64,000 nt of DNA from Streptomyces ureilyticus (GCF_011045025.1 NZ_JAAKZX010000021.1:16027-80026), one strand, 5' to 3'. Positions 44,248 to 56,436 are shown, numbered from the stretch's first letter. The notes: generated by a model from the letters alone, not told the origin. Translations and numbers: made by a program.

Positions 44248-44619
44248 TCACCTCAACAGGGCGAGGAACTCCGTGCAGGCGCGCGCGCAGTCCCGGCAGG
44301 ACTGCGCGCCCTCTTCGGCCTCGGGGTTCCGGTCGAAGACGTGCGCGGTCTCCAGGCAGACGGCGCGGCACCACTCGACCTGGGCGCGCGTTCCGGCCTC
44401 GTCCTGCCAGGTCTGCTCGGCCAGCACACGGCAGGTCGCGTCGCAGACCTCCGCGCACATGATGCTCTTGCGCCGCAGCAGCTGCTGGTCTTCGGGACCG
44501 TCGAGATCGGCGAGACTCGCGCGCAGCGCACACAGCCGCGCGCACTCGGTACACGCCTGCGCACAGGCGAACCGGTCCTCGAGGAAACGGACGAGTTCCT
44601 GCTGATCTATCGCTGACAC
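44248..44619 (-). CDS. Four-helix-bundle, Cys-rich copper-binding-like protein
   Basis: 123 residues from GTG 44619; the frame upstream of it lacks family features. Cysteines are spaced along predicted helices: FACAQACTECARLCAL, RKSIMCAEVCDATCRVLAEQ, VEWCRAVCLETAHVF and AQSCRDCARACTEFLALL. This resembles the DUF326/Csp-like family in which thiols line a four-helix bundle and bind Cu(I). Likely cytosolic because no signal is present. Role in copper storage is inferred from the family. Confidence 0.85.
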   Translation of the reverse strand: MSAIDQQELVRFLEDRFACAQACTECARLCALRASLADLDGPEDQQLLRRKSIMCAEVCDATCRVLAEQTWQDEAGTRAQVEWCRAVCLETAHVFDRNPEAEEGAQSCRDCARACTEFLALLR

Positions 44620-44791
44620 GCTGACCGAGTTGCCGTACGCCGCCCGGCCAAACCCGGCGGCGTCACGAAGCGGGCACGAGATCCGCCGTTCCCACCGGTG
44701 CCGAACGGCACTCCGCGATCGATACTTGACCCGCAGGCCTTGAGAGATCCAGGACGCGGCCACGGCTGCTCACCTCACCCGGAGGTACGGA

Positions 44792-45784
44792 ATGAAGATG
44801 CTCATCAACGTCGCGGAGACGGTTGTCACCGACGCGCTGCGGGGCATGGCCGCCGCGCATCCCGAGCTGACCGTGGATGTCGAGAACCGGGTGATCGTAC
44901 GGCGGGATGCACCGGTCGCCGGGCAGGTGGGGCTCGTCTCCGGTGGCGGTTCGGGGCACGAGCCGCTGCACGGCGGGTTCGTGGGTCCGGGGATGCTGTC
45001 GGCGGCCTGTCCTGGCGAGGTGTTCACCAGCCCGGTGCCGGACCAGATGGTACGGGCGGCGGCCGCCGTGGACAGCGGCGCCGGAGTGCTGTTCATCGTG
45101 AAGAACTACACCGGGGACGTACTCAACTTCGACATGGCGGCGGAGCTCGCCGAGGACGAGGGCATCCAGGTGGCGAAGGTACTCGTCAACGACGACGTGG
45201 CGGTGACCGACAGCCTCTACACGGCCGGGCGGCGCGGCACCGGCGCGACACTGTTCGTGGAGAAGATCGCGGGCGCCGCGGCGCAGGAGGGCCAGCCGCT
45301 GGAGCGGGTCGAGACACTGGCCCGCCAGGTCAACGAGAGCTCCCGCAGTTTCGGTGTCGCCCTGAGTGCCTGCACCACTCCGGCGAAGGGCAGTCCCACC
45401 TTCGATCTCCCGCCCGGGGAGCTGGAGTTGGGCATCGGCATCCACGGCGAGCCCGGCCGGGAGCGGCGCGCGATGATGACGTCGCGGGAGATCGCCGACT
45501 TCTCGGTGAACGCGGTCCTGGAGGACCTGAACCCCAGGAATCCGGTACTGGTGCTGGTCAACGGCATGGGTGCGACGCCGCTCCTGGAGTTGTACGGCTT
45601 CAACGCGGAGGTGCAGCGCGTGCTGACCGAGCGTGGTGTCGCGGTGGCGCGCACGCTCGTCGGGAACTACGTCACCTCGCTCGACATGGCCGGAGCCTCG
45701 GTGACGCTCTGTCAGGTCGACGAGGAGCTGCTGCGGTTGTGGGACGCCCCGGTGCGTACGCCGGGCCTGCGCTGGGGCATCTGA
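44792..45784 (+). CDS. dhaK: Dihydroxyacetone kinase subunit DhaK
   Basis: 330 residues; ATG 44792 preceded by GGAGGTA. Substrate-binding motifs are VSGGGSGHEPLHGGFVGPGM (His about 56) and ELGIGIHGEPG, whose His near 218 forms the hemiaminal with dihydroxyacetone in this family. LVNGMGATPLLELYGF and NYVTSLDMAGASVTL also match. DhaK carries the sugar while DhaL supplies phosphate from DhaM. First gene of a dhaKLM operon. Confidence 0.97.
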   Translation: MKMLINVAETVVTDALRGMAAAHPELTVDVENRVIVRRDAPVAGQVGLVSGGGSGHEPLHGGFVGPGMLSAACPGEVFTSPVPDQMVRAAAAVDSGAGVLFIVKNYTGDVLNFDMAAELAEDEGIQVAKVLVNDDVAVTDSLYTAGRRGTGATLFVEKIAGAAAQEGQPLERVETLARQVNESSRSFGVALSACTTPAKGSPTFDLPPGELELGIGIHGEPGRERRAMMTSREIADFSVNAVLEDLNPRNPVLVLVNGMGATPLLELYGFNAEVQRVLTERGVAVARTLVGNYVTSLDMAGASVTLCQVDEELLRLWDAPVRTPGLRWGI

Positions 45785-45872
45785 GACCGGTCGGCTCCCT
45801 GACCGGACAAGCCCCCAGCCACACACCCCGGACAACCATGACGACTACGCAGGCACGATGCGAGGAGATCCT

Positions 45873-46472
45873 GTGCTCGACGCCGACTTCTTCCGCCGTT
45901 GGATGACGGCGACCGCCGCGTCCGTCGACCGCGAGGCGGCGCGGCTCACCGCCCTCGACTCGCCGATCGGTGACGCCGACCACGGCAGCAATCTGCAGCG
46001 CGGCTTCACGGCCGTGACGGCCACGCTGGAGAAGGAGGAGCCTCAGGCGCCGGGTGCCGTACTCATGCTCGCCGGGCGGCAGTTGATCTCGACGGTGGGC
46101 GGTGCCTCGGGTCCGTTGTACGGCACTCTGCTGCGCCGTACCGGGAAGGCGCTCGGGGACGCGGCCGAGGTCAGCGAGGAGCAGCTCACGGACGCGTTGC
46201 GTACCGGGGTGGACGCGGTGATGCAGCTCGGCGGGGCGGCGCCCGGCGACAAGACCATGATCGACGCGCTGGTGCCGGCGGTCGAAGCGCTCGGCGAGTC
46301 CTTCGCGGCGGCGCGGGCCGCCGCCGAGGAGGGCGCCCTGGCCACCACACCCTTGCAGGCCCGCAAGGGCAGGGCGAGTTATCTGGGCGAGCGGAGCATC
46401 GGGCACCAGGACCCCGGTGCCACCTCCTCCGCACTGCTGATCGCGGCCCTCGAGGAGGCGGCCGGTGAGTGA
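45873..46472 (+). CDS. dhaL: Dihydroxyacetone kinase subunit DhaL
   Basis: 199 residues from GTG 45873, chosen because GAGGAG lies eight bases upstream; ATG 45858 would add five residues. The ADP/Mg site is SPIGDADHGSNLQRGF with its three Asp/His residues, followed by VGGASGPLYGTLLR and PGDKTMIDALVPAVE. ARKGRASYLGERSIGHQDPG closes the nucleotide pocket. DhaL holds ADP as a cofactor, phosphorylated by DhaM and dephosphorylated on DhaK. Confidence 0.96.
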   Translation: MLDADFFRRWMTATAASVDREAARLTALDSPIGDADHGSNLQRGFTAVTATLEKEEPQAPGAVLMLAGRQLISTVGGASGPLYGTLLRRTGKALGDAAEVSEEQLTDALRTGVDAVMQLGGAAPGDKTMIDALVPAVEALGESFAAARAAAEEGALATTPLQARKGRASYLGERSIGHQDPGATSSALLIAALEEAAGE

Positions 46473-46875
46473 CGAGAAGCTCGTGGGGATCGTGCTCGTG
46501 TCGCACAGCGCCGCGGTGGCCGCCTCGGTCGCCGAACTGGCGGTAGGGCTCGCGGGCGGCGGCACGACCGCGCCGGTGGCTCCGGCGGGCGGGGTCGAGG
46601 GCGGCGGCCTGGGCACCAGCGCCGAGCTGATCTCCGCCGCGGCCGCCTCCGTGGACCGCGGCGCCGGTGTCGCCGTACTCACCGACCTCGGCAGCGCGGT
46701 CCTCACCGTGAAAACCCTCCTCGCCGAGGGGGACGAACTTCCGGCCCACACCCGCCTCGTGGACGCTCCCTTCGTCGAGGGCGCGGTCGCCGCGGTCGTC
46801 ACGGCCTCGTCGGGAGCGGACCTCGCGGCGGTGGAAGCGGCGGCTTCGGAGGCGTACGCGTACCGGAAGGTCTGA
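46465..46875 (+). CDS. dhaM: PTS-dependent dihydroxyacetone kinase phosphotransferase subunit DhaM
   Basis: 136 residues from GTG 46465, overlapping the dhaL stop by eight bases. The EIIA-Man-like fold has the phospho-acceptor His in GIVLVSHSAAVAASVAELA (about 11). GTSAELISAAAASVDRGAGV and LTDLGSAVLTVKTLL follow. It has only the single EIIA domain, so it needs EI and HPr encoded elsewhere. Confidence 0.96.
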   Translation: MSDEKLVGIVLVSHSAAVAASVAELAVGLAGGGTTAPVAPAGGVEGGGLGTSAELISAAAASVDRGAGVAVLTDLGSAVLTVKTLLAEGDELPAHTRLVDAPFVEGAVAAVVTASSGADLAAVEAAASEAYAYRKV

Positions 46876-47151
46876 CGCGGCCACGGCGCGGGCCGTGATC
46901 GGGCGACGGTGATCACTGGGGCGGCATGGTGGCGGCGGAGGCATGCGGAGGGATCCCTCCGCCGGTTCGGTCACATGCCGTGGCGCGCCGTACGGGTGCG
47001 CCGTACGGAGGACTCCGTCACCTGGCCGGGCCCGCCCCGCGTGCGGGGGCGGGGAGGGGCACGTTGGCTCGTCCCAGGGCAGCACGGGCGTTTCCCAATC
47101 CTCGGCGGCGCATGGGATGTACCGCCAACCGTGCCGCCGGAGGGCAGTCCA

Positions 47152-47736
47152 ATGCGTACTACTCAGATGTTCGTCCGCGCCGGTCTGACCGTGGCGGCTT
47201 CCGCCGCGTTGCCGCTGGCCCTCACCGCCGGGCCCGCTGCCGCGGTGAACACACAGATCACCGTGACCTCCAGTGGGTCAACGGTCCAGGTGAACACCAC
47301 CTCGTGCCCGGGCGGCGGCAACGCCTCGCTGTTGTCCAGCGGACAGACGAGCTTCGCCCAGGGACGCCAGGCGGCGCTTTCCGGCACCAGCAGCCAGAGC
47401 GCCTCGTGGTCGGGCGTCAGCTCGGGCACGTACACCGTCATCGTGGTCTGCGAGAACGGCACAACGGCGGGCACCCAGTCCATCACCGTGTCCACGGGCT
47501 CGAGCCCCACGATCTCCGCGACGGCCTCCCCGTCACCGTCCCCGTCGCCGACTCGGTCGCCGACGCGGTCGCCCTCGCCGACGGCCACGGCGACACGCGG
47601 GGTCATGGGCGGTACGGGCGGCTCCGCGGAGGACTACAGCACCATCACGTACACGGCGGGCGGAATCCTGGTGGCGACAGGCGTCGGGGCCACGGCCTGG
47701 GTCCTGCGCCGCCGCGCCAAGCCCAACCGGCTCTGA
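47152..47736 (+). CDS. Secreted, C-terminally membrane-anchored Ser/Thr/Pro-rich protein
   Basis: 194 residues from ATG 47152, chosen for the GGAGGGC site and the signal peptide MFVRAGLTVAASAALPLALT (cleavage near AAA-VN). A beta-rich domain of about 100 residues (TQITVTSSGSTVQVNTTSCP, YTVIVVCENGTTAGTQSITV) is followed by a low-complexity Ser-Pro-Thr stalk. A C-terminal helix (GGILVATGVGATAWVL) with the RRRAK stop-transfer end anchors it. Common surface-protein layout in Streptomyces; function unknown. It converges on the PadR gene. Confidence 0.75.
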   Translation: MRTTQMFVRAGLTVAASAALPLALTAGPAAAVNTQITVTSSGSTVQVNTTSCPGGGNASLLSSGQTSFAQGRQAALSGTSSQSASWSGVSSGTYTVIVVCENGTTAGTQSITVSTGSSPTISATASPSPSPSPTRSPTRSPSPTATATRGVMGGTGGSAEDYSTITYTAGGILVATGVGATAWVLRRRAKPNRL

Positions 47737-47757
47737 TCACAGCCCGAACGGCTCTGA

Positions 47758-48327
47758 TCACACCGTCGACTCACGGGAAGCCGGATCCGGCGCGGGCAGT
47801 CGCCCGAACTCCTCCAGCGCATGCGTCAGCCAGCCGGTCCAGAAGGTCTCCAGGTCGATCCCGGCGCGCAGGATGAGGTGCTGGAGCCGGTCCTGGGGCG
47901 TCTTGCTGCCGGGCGGGAAGTCCCGCTGCTGGATCTCCTCGTACTCCGCCAACTGCCGCCGGTGCAGGTCGAGATGGCGGCGCAGATCCGCCTCGATGCC
48001 CGCGGTGCCGACCACGGCCGCGGCCCGCAGGCGCAGCAGCAGCGGGTCGCGCAGGGGCTTGGGGTCCTGGGAGGCGGCGGTCCAGCGGGTGAGTTCGGCG
48101 CGGCCCGCGGGCAGGACCTCGTAGCTCTTCTTCTGCCCGCGGGCCGGCTGCTCGTCCGCCAGTGCCCGGATGTAGCCCTCGGCCTCCAGTTTGCCCAGCT
48201 CGCGATAGATCTGCTGATGCGACGCCGACCAGAAGTAGCCGATCGACCTGTCGAAACGCCGGGTCAGCTCAAGGCCCGACGACGGCTTCTCCAGCAGGGC
48301 GGTGAGGATGGCGTGCGGCAGTGACAT
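47758..48327 (-). CDS. PadR-family transcriptional regulator
   Basis: 189 residues from ATG 48327. The winged helix is SLPHAILTALLEKPSSGLEL, FDRSIGYFWSASHQQIYREL and KLEAEGYIRALADEQPARGQ, KKSYEVLPAGRAELTRW. The C-terminal helical dimerisation half (LDLHRRQLAEYEEIQQRDF) is of the Vir_act_alpha type. PadR proteins respond to phenolic acids or drugs. The target may be the neighbouring reductase gene 50 bases downstream on the same strand. Confidence 0.94.
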   Translation of the reverse strand: MSLPHAILTALLEKPSSGLELTRRFDRSIGYFWSASHQQIYRELGKLEAEGYIRALADEQPARGQKKSYEVLPAGRAELTRWTAASQDPKPLRDPLLLRLRAAAVVGTAGIEADLRRHLDLHRRQLAEYEEIQQRDFPPGSKTPQDRLQHLILRAGIDLETFWTGWLTHALEEFGRLPAPDPASRESTV

Positions 48328-48377
48328 GAACTCATCCTAGGTACGCGGCGGTACGCCACCGACAGCTGATCCCCTGG

Positions 48378-51470
<3,093 letters not shown>

Positions 51471-51495
51471 GGCCCCGCCGATCCCTTCACGGTGC

Positions 51496-52416
51496 TCAGC
51501 CGCTGACCTCGATGACGATCTTTCCGCGGGCGTGGCCGTCCTCCACCAGCCGCAGTGCCTCGGCGGCGCGGGACAGGGAGAAGGACTGAGTTACGAAGGG
51601 GTTCAGCTTGCCGTCGACCACGAGGTGGGCGACCTCGTCGAGGATCGCGGCGTTACGGGCCCGGGCGACCGGGGCACCGCCGAGGCGGCCCACTATGTCC
51701 TTGCCGCCCGCCGTAATCAACTTCGTGCGGTCGGTGAGGAGTTCGGCCGCGGCCTCGAGGACCTCGCCGCCGATCAGGTCGTAGACCGCGTCCACGCCGT
51801 CCGGAGCGGCGGCCCGTACGCCGGCCACGAAGTCCGGGCCCGAAGGCACGTGCACGGCGCCGAGCGACTCGACGAAGTCCTTCTTGCCCGCACTGGCCGT
51901 GCCGATGACCTTCACCCCGAAAGCGCGCGCGATCTGGGTGGCCGCCACGCCCACGCCACCGCCGGCGCCGGTGATCAGCAGGGTCGAGCCGGCCGGCAGG
52001 TTGAGCTGACGGATGCCGTCGTACGCCGTCGCCCCCGCGACCGACAGGGCCGCCGCGTCCGTGAAGGAGACGGCGTCGGGCTTGTGGGCGGTCACCGCGA
52101 CGGGGAGCAGGGTGTACTCGGCGTAGCCGCCGCCGACCGGATTGCCGAACACCGCGTCGCCCACCGCGAACCCGGTGACTCCCTCACCGATCTCCTCGAC
52201 CACACCCGCGGCCTCGTTGCCGAACACCGCGGGCAGTTCACGCGCGGACTGGCCCGGGCGTGCGTAGCCGTTGCGCTGCTTGCAGTCCACGGGGTTCACG
52301 CCTGCCGCCCGTACGGCGACCAGGAGTTGACCGGGACCGGGGCTCGGCCGGTCCTGTTCGACGAGGGCCTCGGTCTCCGGACCGCCGAACCGCGTGAAGA
52401 CGTACGCCTTGGGCAT
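51496..52416 (-). CDS. NADP-dependent medium-chain oxidoreductase (quinone oxidoreductase-like)
   Basis: 306 residues starting MPKAYVFTRFGGPETEALVE. A GroES-like fold with VRAAGVNPVDCKQRNGY and FGNEAAGVVEEIGEGVTGF is followed by the Rossmann motif LLITGAGGGVGVAATQIARA. No structural zinc cysteines are present, as in the QOR branch. Likely reduces quinones or enones using NADPH. Single gene, divergent from the sulfite-oxidase-like gene. Confidence 0.92.
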   Translation of the reverse strand: MPKAYVFTRFGGPETEALVEQDRPSPGPGQLLVAVRAAGVNPVDCKQRNGYARPGQSARELPAVFGNEAAGVVEEIGEGVTGFAVGDAVFGNPVGGGYAEYTLLPVAVTAHKPDAVSFTDAAALSVAGATAYDGIRQLNLPAGSTLLITGAGGGVGVAATQIARAFGVKVIGTASAGKKDFVESLGAVHVPSGPDFVAGVRAAAPDGVDAVYDLIGGEVLEAAAELLTDRTKLITAGGKDIVGRLGGAPVARARNAAILDEVAHLVVDGKLNPFVTQSFSLSRAAEALRLVEDGHARGKIVIEVSG

Positions 52417-52542
52417 CTGCTTCCTCTTTCTCCACCGGGTTTCTCCACCGGACCGCGCCTGTTCAGCTCAGCATGCCGGGAAGATCGCCGGGCGGCTATT
52501 CCCGCACTCATTCCCCGCGCGGGCGCCCGGTACCGTGGACCG

Positions 52543-53148
52543 ATGCATGTCACCCGAGGCTTCACCGGACGCCCGCGCGTCCCCAACGCGGGGCTGCCGC
52601 CCGGCCAGTACGACGCGGGCGACGACTGGCCGGTCCTGTCCGTCGAGGTCACGCCCGAACTGGCGCCCGCGGACTGGACGTTCACCGTCGACGGGCTGGT
52701 GGCCGAGCCGCGCACCTGGTCCTGGGACGAGGCACACGCGCTGCCAGCGTCCGCGTACGAGGGCGACATCCACTGTGTGACGAGCTGGTCCAAGTTCGGG
52801 GTGCGCTTCGGGGGTGTGGCCCTGGACGCGTTCCTGGACCTCGCACGTCCGGCCCCGGAGGCGACGCACGCGGTCGCGTACTCCCACACCGGGTACACCA
52901 CCAACCTCCCGCTGGCCGATCTGACCGGCGGGCGCGCCTGGATCGTCTGGGAGTACGGCGACGAGCCGCTGCCCGCGGAACACGGTGGTCCGGCGCGGCT
53001 GCTCGTACCGCATCTGTACTTCTGGAAGAGCGCCAAGTGGATCGCGGGCCTCAGACTCCTCGACCACGACGAGCCGGGCTTCTGGGAGCAGAACGGCTAC
53101 CACCACCGCGGCAACCCCTGGGAAGAGCAGCGCTACTCCGGTGACTGA
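52543..53148 (+). CDS. Sulfite-oxidase-fold molybdopterin-dependent oxidoreductase
   Basis: 201 residues from ATG 52543. The molybdopterin domain is compact: WTFTVDGLVAEPRTWSWDEA, GDIHCVTSWSKFGVRFGGVA (the Cys is the expected Mo ligand, near residue 75), HAVAYSHTGYTTNLPLADLT, RLLVPHLYFWKSAKWIAGLR. No dimerisation domain and no Tat signal are visible, so it is probably cytosolic. Its stop overlaps the start of the next reductase gene, suggesting the two form an electron-transfer pair. Substrate unknown. Confidence 0.92.
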   Translation: MHVTRGFTGRPRVPNAGLPPGQYDAGDDWPVLSVEVTPELAPADWTFTVDGLVAEPRTWSWDEAHALPASAYEGDIHCVTSWSKFGVRFGGVALDAFLDLARPAPEATHAVAYSHTGYTTNLPLADLTGGRAWIVWEYGDEPLPAEHGGPARLLVPHLYFWKSAKWIAGLRLLDHDEPGFWEQNGYHHRGNPWEEQRYSGD

Positions 53149-53923
53149 GACGACCGAAGACCTTTGCGTGACCGGGACGTTCACGCCTTCGACGGGGTTC
53201 GCCGTGCCCGGCCGGATCGCCGTGAACAACGACACGGCGACGACCTGGCAGCGCGCCACGCTCACCGAGATCCGCCGCGAGACCCCGCGCGCGGCCACCT
53301 TCCGGTTCGCCGTGCCCGGCTGGCGCGGCCATGTGCCCGGCCAGCACGTGATGCTGCGGCTCACAGCGGCGGACGGTTACACCGCCCAGCGCCACTATTC
53401 GATCGCGTCGCCGCCCGACGATGCCGGGCATATCGAGCTCACGCTCGACCATGTCGAGGGCGGCGAGGTGTCGGGCTGGTTCCATACGGTCGCAGAGCCG
53501 GGCGACCAGGTCGAAGTCCGCGGCCCGAACAGCGGCTTCTTCGCGTGGACCGGCGACCGGCCCGCCCTGCTCGTCGGCGCGGGCTCCGGTGTCGTACCGC
53601 TGATGTCGATGGTCCGCCACCATCGGGCGCGCGGGCTGTCCGTGCCGCTGCGCCTGCTCGTCTCGGCGCGCGGACCCGAGGAGTTGATCTACGCGTCGGA
53701 GTACGGCTCCGAGACCACGCCCGTGTTCACGCGCAGCGCACCGCCCGGCGTGCCCGTGGGGCGCCTGTCGTCCGCCCAGGTGGCGGCGCTCCTGGCCCAT
53801 GGGCCCGACGGCGGCTGGGAGGCCTACGTGTGCGGGTCCAACGGCTTCGCCGAGCATGCCTCACGGCTCCTCGTCGAGGCGGGGCAGCCGGTGGACCGTA
53901 TCCGGATCGAACGCTTCGGCTGA
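53141..53923 (+). CDS. Ferredoxin-reductase-type FAD/NAD(P)H oxidoreductase
   Basis: 260 residues from GTG 53141, overlapping the previous stop by eight bases. FAD motif QRHYSIASPPDD, with GHVPGQHVMLRLTAADGY before it. The nucleotide half has LLVGAGSGVVPLMSMVRHHR and ends AYVCGSNGFAEHASRLLVEA. No 2Fe-2S domain is present. It likely passes electrons between NAD(P)H and the molybdenum protein encoded just before it. Confidence 0.92.
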   Translation: MTETTEDLCVTGTFTPSTGFAVPGRIAVNNDTATTWQRATLTEIRRETPRAATFRFAVPGWRGHVPGQHVMLRLTAADGYTAQRHYSIASPPDDAGHIELTLDHVEGGEVSGWFHTVAEPGDQVEVRGPNSGFFAWTGDRPALLVGAGSGVVPLMSMVRHHRARGLSVPLRLLVSARGPEELIYASEYGSETTPVFTRSAPPGVPVGRLSSAQVAALLAHGPDGGWEAYVCGSNGFAEHASRLLVEAGQPVDRIRIERFG

Positions 53924-53971
53924 GGCTGGTCGGCGCGCGCTGACCTGCGTGCCCGAAGTCCGATGCGGTAT

Positions 53972-54010
53972 CGCGCCCCCACGGAAGCCGCAGGCATCCG
54001 TGGGAGCGCG
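53972..54010 (+). terminator. Stem-loop after the reductase gene
   Basis: CGCGCCCCCACGGA (53972-53985) pairs with TCCGTGGGAGCGCG (53997-54010), with one mismatch and an 11-base loop. Confidence 0.7.
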
Positions 54011-54129
54011 GCAGTGCCAACTTGCGGCTCCGCCGCGATGGGGGTCCCCCCCCCGCTCGAGCGGAGCCAAGAGTGGGGGAGCGACCAACCACAACGAACC
54101 CGCGGCTTCGAACTGCACGTCCAGCGGAG

Positions 54130-55005
54130 CTAGTCGTGCGGGACCACCGCGACCGGGCACGCGCAGTGGTGGATCACGAAGTGGGCCACGCGGCCGAGGC
54201 CCGGGCCGGAGGTAGCGCGGCCTATGACCAGCAGGCCCGCCTGGATCGACGCCTTCAGCAGGTGGTGGCCCGCGAGGCCGTACGCCACCTCCTCGATGAC
54301 GGTCGTCTCCGGGAACTTGTGGCGCCACGGCCGCAGAATCACCGCCAGGGAGCGGCGGTTGGCGTCCTCCAGTCCGGCCGTGTCGTCCAGCGTTCGCGTG
54401 CCGATGACGTAGCCGGACGGCGGGGGCAGCGTCCAGGCGTGCACGACGTGCAGGGGTGCCGCGCGGACGGCGGCCGCGTCGAAGGCGTAGCCGATGAGGC
54501 CGTCGGCCGGGTGCGCCAGGTCCAGGCCGAGGACCACCGGCAAGTAGGGGGCCTTGGCCGGCGGTGTCGCCTCGTCGACGGGCACGCGTTCGTCCTCGGG
54601 GAGTTCCCCCGCGCGCACCAGCACCACCGGGCGCTCGGCGCGGGAGGCCACGGCGCGCGCGACCGAGCCGACCAGGAAACCGGCGACGTCGCTGAAGCCG
54701 CGGGAGCCGAGCGCCAGCGCCTCCGACTCCGCGGCGGCGGCCAATAGCGCCGGGACCGCGGGGGTTTCAGTGCGGCGGGCCATGATGTCCAAAGCCGGGT
54801 GAGCGTAAGCGAGTTGGACGGCGGCCCGGTCGAGCGTCACGCGGGACGGCCTGCCGTCCGACGGCGCCGCGGGGTCGGGACCGGCCTGCAGCAGGCGCAG
54901 CGCGAGGTGACGGCGGAGAGCCTCGCGGGCCGCCCAGTCGGCGGCGTCCAGGCCGGCGCGGGAACCGTCGACGCCGACGGTGATGGCCCGGGTGTCCTTA
55001 CTCAT
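54130..55005 (-). CDS. Universal stress protein, two-domain
   Basis: 291 residues from ATG 55005. Two Usp folds: AITVGVDGSRAGLDAADWAA with LALGSRGFSDVAGFLVGSVA and RAVASRAERPVVLVRAG, then LPVVLGLDLAHPADGLIGYA with LLVIGRATSGPGLGRVAHFV and IHHCACPVAVVPHD. The G-x2-G-x9-G-S/T nucleotide motif is close to canonical in domain one and weaker in domain two. Stress-linked ATP-binding proteins; specific role unknown. Confidence 0.94.
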   Translation of the reverse strand: MSKDTRAITVGVDGSRAGLDAADWAAREALRRHLALRLLQAGPDPAAPSDGRPSRVTLDRAAVQLAYAHPALDIMARRTETPAVPALLAAAAESEALALGSRGFSDVAGFLVGSVARAVASRAERPVVLVRAGELPEDERVPVDEATPPAKAPYLPVVLGLDLAHPADGLIGYAFDAAAVRAAPLHVVHAWTLPPPSGYVIGTRTLDDTAGLEDANRRSLAVILRPWRHKFPETTVIEEVAYGLAGHHLLKASIQAGLLVIGRATSGPGLGRVAHFVIHHCACPVAVVPHD

Positions 55006-55176
55006 GGCTCGCGCCTCTCCTCGTACCGGCCCGGGTTCCACGCGGGGCGCGGATCAGTCGTGCGCGGGCGGATCCGCGCCGGCGCGAGCACCGGCCGCAA
55101 CGGGATGGCGACTCAGAGGGTCCGTTCGCCGCCGATGGGGAACTCGGGCGGCGTACGACGGTGAGGAGGCATGGAC

Positions 55177-55761
55177 ATGGGCACGCGGGTGCGCGGCTGG
55201 CGTTGGCGGCCCAATCCGCTGCGCCGCCGCTGCGATGTGGTGGAGACGTGGACGACCCTGGTCGTCGCCGTTCTGCTGTGCGTCGGCGCCCCGCTGGCCG
55301 GGCTCGTCGTGGGCTGGCAGGCGTACGACGCGGCGCGGGACGCGGCAGCGGAGCAGCGGGCCGAACGCCATCGGGTGCGCGCGGAGGTCACCGAGCAGGC
55401 GCCCGCCGCGGTACCCACCGCCACCGGCGGCAAGCAGCCCAGCTACTGGGTCGCCGTGCGCTGGACCGAGCCCGGCGAGCGAGCGCGCACGGGCGAGGCC
55501 CGGGTCCAGGCCGGCACCCGCCCCGGCGACCACACCCACGTATGGCTGGATGACGCCGGCCGGATCGTCGCCGCCCCGGCGGACAGCACGGCGATCTGGC
55601 AGCAGGCGCTCGCGGTGGGAGGCTGCACCGTCGGTGGCGCCGCGACCGTCGTCCTGGCCGGGCGCTTCGTCGTACACCGCGTCTCCCTCCGCCACCGCAT
55701 GGCCGAGTGGGAACGCGAGTGGGCCCGTACGGGACCGGAGTGGGGCCGACGCTGGGCATGA
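55177..55761 (+). CDS. Rv1733c-like membrane protein
   Basis: 194 residues from ATG 55177; AGGAGG lies eight bases ahead of it, whereas the ATG at 55171 would be too close. Starts RGWRWRPNPLRRRCDVVETW, then a membrane helix (TTLVVAVLLCVGAPLAGLVV). A central domain has WVAVRWTEPGERARTGEARV and GDHTHVWLDDAGRIVAAP, followed by a second helix (VGGAATVVLAGRFVV). Widespread in actinobacteria; function unknown. Confidence 0.85.
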   Translation: MGTRVRGWRWRPNPLRRRCDVVETWTTLVVAVLLCVGAPLAGLVVGWQAYDAARDAAAEQRAERHRVRAEVTEQAPAAVPTATGGKQPSYWVAVRWTEPGERARTGEARVQAGTRPGDHTHVWLDDAGRIVAAPADSTAIWQQALAVGGCTVGGAATVVLAGRFVVHRVSLRHRMAEWEREWARTGPEWGRRWA

Positions 55762-55860
55762 CCGGACCGGGCCAGTGCGCGGAAAAGGGTCTTCAACTGC
55801 TGGTCATCAAGGTCGGGTGAGTGAGCGTAACCATGTGTGAGTGAGTGTCGTTGTCAGAGC

Positions 55861-56436
55861 ATGAATCTCACGGAATGGGCGAAGGTGCAGGGCGTGCACC
55901 CGCAGACCGCGTATCGCTGGTTCCGTGAGGGGACGCTGCCGGTACCGGCTCAGCGGGTCGGCCCGCGCACGATCCTCGTGAACGTGGGGGTCAATGCCGC
56001 GCCCGAGGCGATCGGCGGGCTGGGCCTGTACGCCCGTGTCTCCTCCCATGACCAGAAGACCGACCTGGAACGGCAGGTCGCCCGGCTGTCCCGGTGGGCG
56101 GCGCAGGCCGGTCACCGGGTGGTGCGGGTGGAGGAGGAGATCGCATCCGGTATGAACGGTGCCCGCCCCAAGGCCAAGCGGCTGCTGGCCGATCCGGACG
56201 TGACCACGGTGGTGGTCGAGCACAAGGACCGGCTGGGTCGGATGAACACCGAACTTGTCGAAGCCGCCCTGTCCGCACATGGGCGCCGCCTCGTGGTCCT
56301 TGATGACGGCGAGGCCGAAGACGACCTGGTGCGCGACATGGTGGAGGTGCTGACCTCGTTCTGTGCTCGCCTGTACGGTCGCCGGTCGGCGAAGAACCGA
56401 GCCCGCAAGGCTTTGGAGGCCGCCGAGCATGGCTGA
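55861..56436 (+). CDS. tnpA: IS607-family serine recombinase TnpA
   Basis: 191 residues from ATG 55861. An N-terminal MerR-like helix-turn-helix (MNLTEWAKVQGVHPQTAYRW) precedes the resolvase domain. LGLYARVSSHDQKTDLERQV carries the catalytic Ser after Arg, and EEIASGMNGARPKAKRLLAD with VVEHKDRLGRM gives the conserved Arg. This N-terminal placement of the DNA-binding domain is specific to IS607 recombinases, which integrate into short GG-like targets. Intact. Confidence 0.95.
   Translation: MNLTEWAKVQGVHPQTAYRWFREGTLPVPAQRVGPRTILVNVGVNAAPEAIGGLGLYARVSSHDQKTDLERQVARLSRWAAQAGHRVVRVEEEIASGMNGARPKAKRLLADPDVTTVVVEHKDRLGRMNTELVEAALSAHGRRLVVLDDGEAEDDLVRDMVEVLTSFCARLYGRRSAKNRARKALEAAEHG

Noticed and set aside
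54036..54090. Terminator or regulatory hairpin at the GGGGGTCCCCCC run
   Set aside because: This is a common Streptomyces intergenic sequence; the clear stem-loop at 53,972-54,010 already accounts for termination.
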